From JACXVD01 sp020446665 (GTDB taxonomy: Bacteria; Pseudomonadota; Alphaproteobacteria; Sphingomonadales; Sphingomonadaceae): DNA of 64,000 nucleotides. The stretch spans positions 37,856-101,855 of the forward strand of contig JAWKXQ010000009.1 of assembly GCA_041396905.1 (NCBI GenBank). Reading direction: 5' to 3'. Shown here piece by piece: positions 60,038 through 64,000 of this stretch. The notes beneath the pieces were generated by a model, which was given only the letters and a program-made list of their open reading frames with translations, was not told the origin of the DNA and did no database searches. The translations under genes and the position numbers were made by a program. The number at the start of each line of letters is the position of its first letter. The first letter of the stretch is position 1.

Positions 60038-60819
60038 CAGTTCACCTGCGGAAAGCGAAGTGTGCAGCGCGTCTGCTCACTCGCTTTTTTCGCACGTTCG
60101 ATGCATGACTTATAGTCTTTGATGAAGGCATCGTCCGCCGCCAGTGCGAGGGTTGCCCGCAAAGCCGCAGCGTCGAATCTATCGCCCTGCCCCGCCACAA
60201 TGGCTGCCGCAGACGTGGCATCGGACTCGCCAACAACGAAGCCCGCCAGAGCCCGCGCGGGCACGCTGGAACCAGGCAAAATCTGCACCAGAAATACGAG
60301 GGCAACAGCGCCTGCGACCACGCCAGAGTAGAATCGCAGATCGTCGAAAAATCTGGCAGGATTTTCGATGTTCTTTTGCGGTTCTTCCGGCGCCTGTGCG
60401 CGGAGGGATTCGACCGCTTCTGCAAGGCGGAATTCCATTTTTGCAAGGCGCTGTTCGACCCCCTCCAAACTCGGTTTCAACGTCTCAGCCGTTGTGTCAC
60501 GGGGCTCCGGTTGCGAAGCAATCGAACCGCGTTGCATAGCTTCAACGACCGACTTTTTCAGGCCCTGACTGAGCTTGGTCATGCGCGCATCAATGCGGTC
60601 CCAAACACGTTCAACCGCCGCTCCAATTTGCTCTTCTGCCTCACGCGCGTGAGGCAGAAGATCTTGCACTGACTCGCTGTCAGTCGCTTGCGACAAGGCA
60701 GCCGCCAGCAGCTGTTCGATAGAGTCTGACTGCGAGAGATTGCGCGCATCACTATGGCGCTTCACAGCGTCGCGTATCTCAACATTGACCCGCGCCTTCA
60801 GCTGAATTTTTTCCGTCAC
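60037..60819 (-). CDS. Relaxosome-accessory-like membrane protein with RHH-like N-terminus
   Basis: 260 aa. The N-terminal 'KIQLKARVNVEIRDAVKRHSDARNLSQSDSIEQLLAAAL' resembles a CopG/Arc DNA-binding region. A helical, coiled-coil-prone middle follows ('VEQRLAKMEFRLAEAVESLRAQA'), then one membrane segment 'FYSGVVAGAVALVFLVQILPG' near residues 165-185. Such an architecture fits a mobilisation accessory protein that links oriT DNA to the membrane transfer apparatus. Stop/start overlap with traA and the gene upstream. Confidence 0.65.
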   Translation of the reverse strand: MTEKIQLKARVNVEIRDAVKRHSDARNLSQSDSIEQLLAAALSQATDSESVQDLLPHAREAEEQIGAAVERVWDRIDARMTKLSQGLKKSVVEAMQRGSIASQPEPRDTTAETLKPSLEGVEQRLAKMEFRLAEAVESLRAQAPEEPQKNIENPARFFDDLRFYSGVVAGAVALVFLVQILPGSSVPARALAGFVVGESDATSAAAIVAGQGDRFDAAALRATLALAADDAFIKDYKSCIERAKKASEQTRCTLRFPQVN

Positions 60820-61115
60820 TGCACGAGCCTCCGGCTTGCAACTGCGCGATATTTTTTGGTCCGTTCATCGACACGTTGTGCCACCAAATCCATCTGGTTT
60901 GGCGCGAGCATTTCAAGTGCGATTTCGGTGGTCGCAAGGAGGCGACACAGCTGGTTTGTCGCAAGCTCCGCGGCCAGATCTGCAGTACATTCTACATCCC
61001 TTTTCAGCTGCGCGACGACCCACGCAGACTGGCTTGAGCGGGCCGCCCGCGCCGCCTCGGAAATCTCGTTAGCATGCTGAAAATCAAGATAAATCGTTAA
61101 TGGAACTTTGGACAT
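60816..61115 (-). CDS. Small RHH-like mobilisation protein
   Basis: 99 aa; the start MSKVPLTIYLDFQHANEISEAARAARSSQSAWVVAQLKRD follows GGAGCACAAA. The N-terminal strand plus two helices read as a ribbon-helix-helix domain, as in TrwA/MobC-type relaxosome proteins. It is the first gene of the traA operon, next to the putative origin region, so binding near oriT or autoregulation is likely (inference). Confidence 0.6.
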   Translation of the reverse strand: MSKVPLTIYLDFQHANEISEAARAARSSQSAWVVAQLKRDVECTADLAAELATNQLCRLLATTEIALEMLAPNQMDLVAQRVDERTKKYRAVASRRLVQ

Positions 61116-61478
61116 TTTGTGCTCCGATAGGCAGCCCGAATGTGGCCGGGCGAGCACAGTGTCAGACGACAACTGCGAACTCGCAAGCACAGTGCGGATC
61201 ATCAACAGCCGCGCAAAACCTACGAAATTTGCGCAGCGGGACCAGCGAATACATTTTGACTACACACAGTGTGGCCAAGGTCCCAGCACAAGGACCAGTG
61301 CCAAAAATGGCGGACTTCTGCCGTTTTGACGACTGAAGAGGCATCGGAACAAGGATGCGTAAGGTGTGACAACAAAAACTACACAAATGAGTGCCCAGCC
61401 AGGAGCATCGAAATCACGAACAAAAATATATTCTTACGCGAGGCTCGTTCAGCGTCATTTGCCTAATTTTTGGGCACA
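61116..61478. other. Putative oriT/promoter region upstream of the traA operon
   Basis: No gene is convincing here. Features seen are a 7-bp inverted repeat GCGCAAA (61211-61217) / TTTGCGC (61228-61234) with a 10-base loop, and the palindrome CACACAGTGTG at 61263-61273. This position beside a relaxosome operon is where oriT would be expected; I cannot identify the nic site. Confidence 0.45.
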
Positions 61479-61567
61479 GGGGTGACGAAAACTGTCAGGG
61501 GGGGTGACAGTTTTCGTCACCCCCCCTGACAAAAATCGTCACCCCGGGTGACACTTTTTGTCACCCC
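61479..61567. repeat. Iteron-like array: three direct 19-bp repeats at 22-bp period plus one inverted copy
   Basis: TGACAGTTTTCGTCACCCC (61505-61523), TGACAAAAATCGTCACCCC (61527-61545) and TGACACTTTTTGTCACCCC (61549-61567) start exactly 22 bp apart. The complement of the first copy lies at 61479-61497. The 22-bp period and conserved GTCACCCC box are typical of replication-origin iterons; an operator array for a ParA/regulator locus is the alternative. No rep gene is recognisable in the window. Confidence 0.72.
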
Positions 61568-61799
61568 AGCGGCGCGAATCACTTCGCTACGGCACTGCAC
61601 AATTTCCCATCGCGCCGTCGACATGCAGCCATTGAGAGGGCAGCTCAACCAAGCGGCACCTTGTTCGAAAATTCAGATCGTAAATTTCGCCGCACGGCAT
61701 CGGGAATTCACCAACGGGCACCACACTTGCCGAACAGAATTTTGACTTCGAATGACTCACGAATACCCCGCATTTTCTCGGCCGCCCGGAAGCAAATTT
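61568..61799. other. Spacer between iteron-like array and the ParA-like gene
   Basis: No gene or strong motif seen. The stretch is A/T-richer than its surroundings, as would fit the unwinding region or promoter side of an origin, but there is no clear DnaA box. Confidence 0.35.
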
Positions 61800-62414
61800 T
61801 CAGCCAGTTTGGTGCAGCGCGCTGGCGTTGGCGCGGTCGTCTTCGACGAAAATTTCCGGCACCGCTTTGGCCGGAAAATTATCAAAAAGCGGCACCCGCC
61901 AGTCTTCAAACATCTGACCTACTTCCAGACGCTCGAAGAAGTGAATGCGGTGCGAAATTGTGGTGATATGGACGAGCAACTGGAAGTCATTCGGACAGTC
62001 GAAAAGGCACACATCATAATGCCTTTTCAGCCTTGCCAGATTATCGATCGCGTCGAAAAGATCGTTCGACTCGACACGACAAATTGGCACCCTGCTGTGC
62101 CCACTTTTGGAAGGCATTCCAAGAAGCGTGTAACGAGGGAAATGTTCACGGTTCTTCAGCCAGTTTGGTGCCTTGGTGAACAGCTCCAGCGCATCGCCAA
62201 TGCGCTTGTAATCTGTCCCAGTCAGACGCTGTGAAAGGGCGCCATCTGCACAAAGATCGACCACAAGCACGCGGCCCCCAAGTTCAGCCAGATTGATCGC
62301 AAGCTCGGTGCAGAATTGCGTCTTGCCGACCCCGTTTGCCAAGGATTGCACCGACACAATCCTTGGCAACTTGCGCGTGACGAACTCGCGAAAATCGTCG
62401 AGCTTATTCGTCAT
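61800..62414 (-). CDS. ParA/MinD-like P-loop ATPase
   Basis: 204 aa from MTNKLDDFREFVTRKLPRIV. The phosphate-binding loop reads 'LANGVGKTQFCTELAINLAELGGRVLVVDL'; the signature Lys that opens the ParA deviant Walker A (KGGVGKT) is replaced by Ala, while the second Lys is kept. 'YDVCLFDCPNDF' is the Walker B-like strand. It may partition the plasmid or place the transfer machinery. No ParB is visible. It overlaps the upstream gene by 11 bp. Confidence 0.65.
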   Translation of the reverse strand: MTNKLDDFREFVTRKLPRIVSVQSLANGVGKTQFCTELAINLAELGGRVLVVDLCADGALSQRLTGTDYKRIGDALELFTKAPNWLKNREHFPRYTLLGMPSKSGHSRVPICRVESNDLFDAIDNLARLKRHYDVCLFDCPNDFQLLVHITTISHRIHFFERLEVGQMFEDWRVPLFDNFPAKAVPEIFVEDDRANASALHQTG

Positions 62415-63054
62415 TGCGTCGCCCCGCATTGTACCGAAAGGCTGTGCGTGAACTCTTCCTTCCTCGGCTGCCCCAGGGGAGACGTTGGAGACCATCTGCT
62501 TCAAGATGGTCCGCCAGCTCGCGCAATGAGTTGGCTACCTTCCTCCAACGCCGCTGGTCGTTGGTTGCGTAAAAGACCAGGGCCGATGCCCCTGCGGCAA
62601 ACCAGATCTCGGAAACTTCGTCCAGGAAATGCATGCGCTTGCGATCCGCCGGCTCTGCATAGCCACGAAAATCCCAAAACTGATTGGTCAGCGTAGTGAA
62701 AGTGTCACGCTTCCACCTGTCAGAATTCCAGTAGTCTTCCAGGTCGTCCTGATCGAAGTCCGTGGCGTCATCGATGTCTTGTTCCAGCCCCTCCATTTCG
62801 GGATATCGGGGCCACTTTGGCTGCGGCGTGGATGTAAGCCTGACCCGCAATTCATGCAGAAGTTCGGGCACGCGGTCGGCATAATCGGAATCAAATTCGA
62901 GGCGCCGATGCAGTTCGTAGAGGCCCGTCGCGCCATGCCGAATGGCCGCAAAATAGAAGTCCGCCTCACAGCCCCTTCCGTTCTGCCTAATATAGTCGGA
63001 CAGGACTTTCTGAAACCAACAGCCGACAACATCTTCGATCGATCCATCGCGCAT
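62404..63054 (-). CDS. Unknown acidic plasmid protein
   Basis: 216 aa from the ATG at 63054, with AAGGAG seven bases upstream; the ATG at 63060 is too close to that site. No family recognised. It has a strongly acidic centre ('LEQDIDDATDFDQDDLEDYWNSDRW') and an aromatic, His-bearing stretch 'TNQFWDFRGYAEPADRKRMHFLDEVSEIWFAAGASALVFYATNDQRRW'. The basic C-terminus ends in RRNDE. It sits between the secreted protein gene and the ParA-like gene in one operon, so a role in transfer or maintenance is inferred only from position. Confidence 0.55.
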   Translation of the reverse strand: MRDGSIEDVVGCWFQKVLSDYIRQNGRGCEADFYFAAIRHGATGLYELHRRLEFDSDYADRVPELLHELRVRLTSTPQPKWPRYPEMEGLEQDIDDATDFDQDDLEDYWNSDRWKRDTFTTLTNQFWDFRGYAEPADRKRMHFLDEVSEIWFAAGASALVFYATNDQRRWRKVANSLRELADHLEADGLQRLPWGSRGRKSSRTAFRYNAGRRNDE

Positions 63055-63056
63055 GT

Positions 63057-63914
63057 TCATACTCCTTGGCAAGCGATGAGGAAGTTGCGCTGATCGCGCG
63101 CGCCGACGGGATAAACCTGCTCGCGCCGAAGCCAGATCTGACCCGGCCGACCGGGTGCAAAGAGCTGCGGGTCAAGCGCGATTTCGACCATGGGGCCGCG
63201 AACATCGATCACCAGCCCGCAATTGGTGGCCTCGCCGATCGACAGGGTTGATCGCCATGGGGCAAGCTGTCCAGGACTTGTCTGTCTGGCCCTCTCGGCA
63301 GCCACCCTTTGGGCCTGCCATTCATTCCATCCCCTGGCTCGTTCTGCTTCGAGCCGCTCTCTATAGGCCCGGGCGTAGAACGGCGCCTCTCGGATCGCCT
63401 TCGGGCGCACCACATAGACGCCGATATAGGCGGTCTTCTTGTTCACATAGTGATCGGCAATCACCAGCCCGGCGATGGGCTGGCCCTGTTGATCAAGACA
63501 GCCCCGGTAGTAATGCTCATTGCGTCCAATCAGCCCTCCCCCATCGAAACCACTGACAAGGCTGAGGGCCTGCCTTGTCTCTTCATCCTGCACCGCCCTG
63601 CCCCCATGCCGAACGCAGGCATTGCCAAAGTTCAGCATGGTCTCTTCGACAAACTTTTCGGGATCGCGGGCCCGGATGAAGCGCGACCCGTACAGATCCT
63701 GCCGCCTCAGATAGTAGTTGTTCACCGGATCGAGCCTGGTGCCCAGTGTTGGCTGGGACTTGCCCGGCAGGGTGGCGATGAAACTTTCAGGAAAGCCAGT
63801 AGACTGCCCTGCCCCTATATCTGTCCCCTGTCCTTCATCTGCATCGACGATGGCATCCACCGCCAGCCCGGAAAAGGCTGCGGCCAGAAGCAACATCTGG
63901 GTAAGGAATTTCAT
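63057..63914 (-). CDS. Secreted/periplasmic protein of unknown function in the plasmid operon
   Basis: 285 aa from MKFLTQMLLLAAAFSGLAVDA, preceded by GGGAGGTGG. This N-terminus is a signal peptide, so the protein acts in the periplasm or envelope. The rest has no named family that I recognise; 'ETMLNFGNACVRHGGRAVQDEETRQALSLVSGFDGGG' and 'YYRGCLDQQGQPIAGLVIADHYVNKKTAYIGVYVVRPKAI' hold two Cys that could pair. A link to the type IV secretion apparatus is plausible from context. Confidence 0.55.
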   Translation of the reverse strand: MKFLTQMLLLAAAFSGLAVDAIVDADEGQGTDIGAGQSTGFPESFIATLPGKSQPTLGTRLDPVNNYYLRRQDLYGSRFIRARDPEKFVEETMLNFGNACVRHGGRAVQDEETRQALSLVSGFDGGGLIGRNEHYYRGCLDQQGQPIAGLVIADHYVNKKTAYIGVYVVRPKAIREAPFYARAYRERLEAERARGWNEWQAQRVAAERARQTSPGQLAPWRSTLSIGEATNCGLVIDVRGPMVEIALDPQLFAPGRPGQIWLRREQVYPVGARDQRNFLIACQGV

Positions 63915-63928
63915 TACACCACCTCCCG

Positions 63929-64000
63929 TCACAAATGAGAGGCGGCCCGAGCCGGTTGTGGGTTAGCTGAGGCCCCTTCGGAGGGTGTATTGTCCATGCC
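63929..64000 (-). CDS. C-terminal end of a gene running off the window
   Basis: The last 23 codons before a TGA at 63929-63931 stay open to the window edge and read '...MDNTPSEGASANPQPARAASHL'. The low-complexity tail could end a larger protein upstream in the same operon, or be noncoding. Nothing more can be said. Confidence 0.3.
   Translation of the reverse strand, partial: GMDNTPSEGASANPQPARAASHL

Noticed and set aside
61479..61567. Possible CRISPR array
   Set aside because: Repeats are 19 bp with 3-bp gaps and vary internally; no spacers of CRISPR length exist and no cas gene is near.

Overview
The window reads as a sphingomonad (Alphaproteobacteria, Sphingomonadaceae-like) accessory replicon. 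The evidence is a GC-rich sequence with sphingomonad-style TonB-dependent receptors, a dense catabolic island (about 1-52,600) and a plasmid or conjugative backbone (about 53,000-64,000) with a MobF relaxase, a ParA-like ATPase, iteron-like repeats and two toxin-antitoxin loci. I see no rRNA, tRNA or CRISPR.

Region 1-14,600 is the core of steroid nucleus catabolism, arranged as two divergent, tightly packed operons. The leftward operon (8160 to 1, running off the window) encodes an SDR, an HsaC-type extradiol dioxygenase, IpdA/IpdB, an enoyl-CoA hydratase, IpdC, an EchA20-like hydratase and a paired acyl-CoA dehydrogenase (IpdE1/IpdE2 type). This is the set that opens rings C/D (HIP pathway). 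The rightward operon (8332-14581) encodes HsaA, HsaD, HsaE, HsaG, HsaF and a KstD-like flavoprotein, which open ring A/B and degrade the released C5 unit.

Region 14,600-52,600 is a mosaic of short divergent transcription units: two TonB receptors, a 3-ketosteroid dehydrogenase, two Old Yellow Enzyme-type reductases, eight further SDRs, three SnoaL-like (NTF2-fold) putative dehydratases, a Baeyer-Villiger-type monooxygenase, two acyl-CoA ligases, two KshA-like Rieske oxygenases, a Tat-exported amidase, an MFS transporter, a secreted alkylsulfatase-like MBL hydrolase and a tandem pair of Lrp/AsnC regulators. Together they look like uptake, side-chain or conjugate removal, A/B-ring oxidation and complete mineralisation of a hydroxylated steroid (bile-salt-like or related). 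The exact substrate is inferred, not proven. Partner reductases for HsaA (HsaB) and for the Rieske oxygenases (KshB) are not in the window.

The most striking observation is a repeated 32-bp dyad, consensus TTGCGTAA-N16-TTACGCAA. I found it in eight promoter regions of the island (8252, 18335, 24168, 30496, 32542, 43395, 44655, 51440), always with exactly 24 bp between half-site starts, plus one degenerate copy near 27949. It appears to define a single regulon; the tandem Lrp/AsnC proteins at 42444-43387 are the best local candidates for its regulator.

Region 52,600-64,000 begins with an IS21-like end remnant and then carries hipBA with three evenly spaced operators, a deleted AAA-ATPase relic, a parDE-like pair, a DUF6429 protein, a TraA/TrwC relaxase with two accessory genes, a 22-bp-period iteron-like array, a ParA-like gene and unknown plasmid genes. 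The steroid island therefore appears to sit on a mobilisable plasmid or integrative element.
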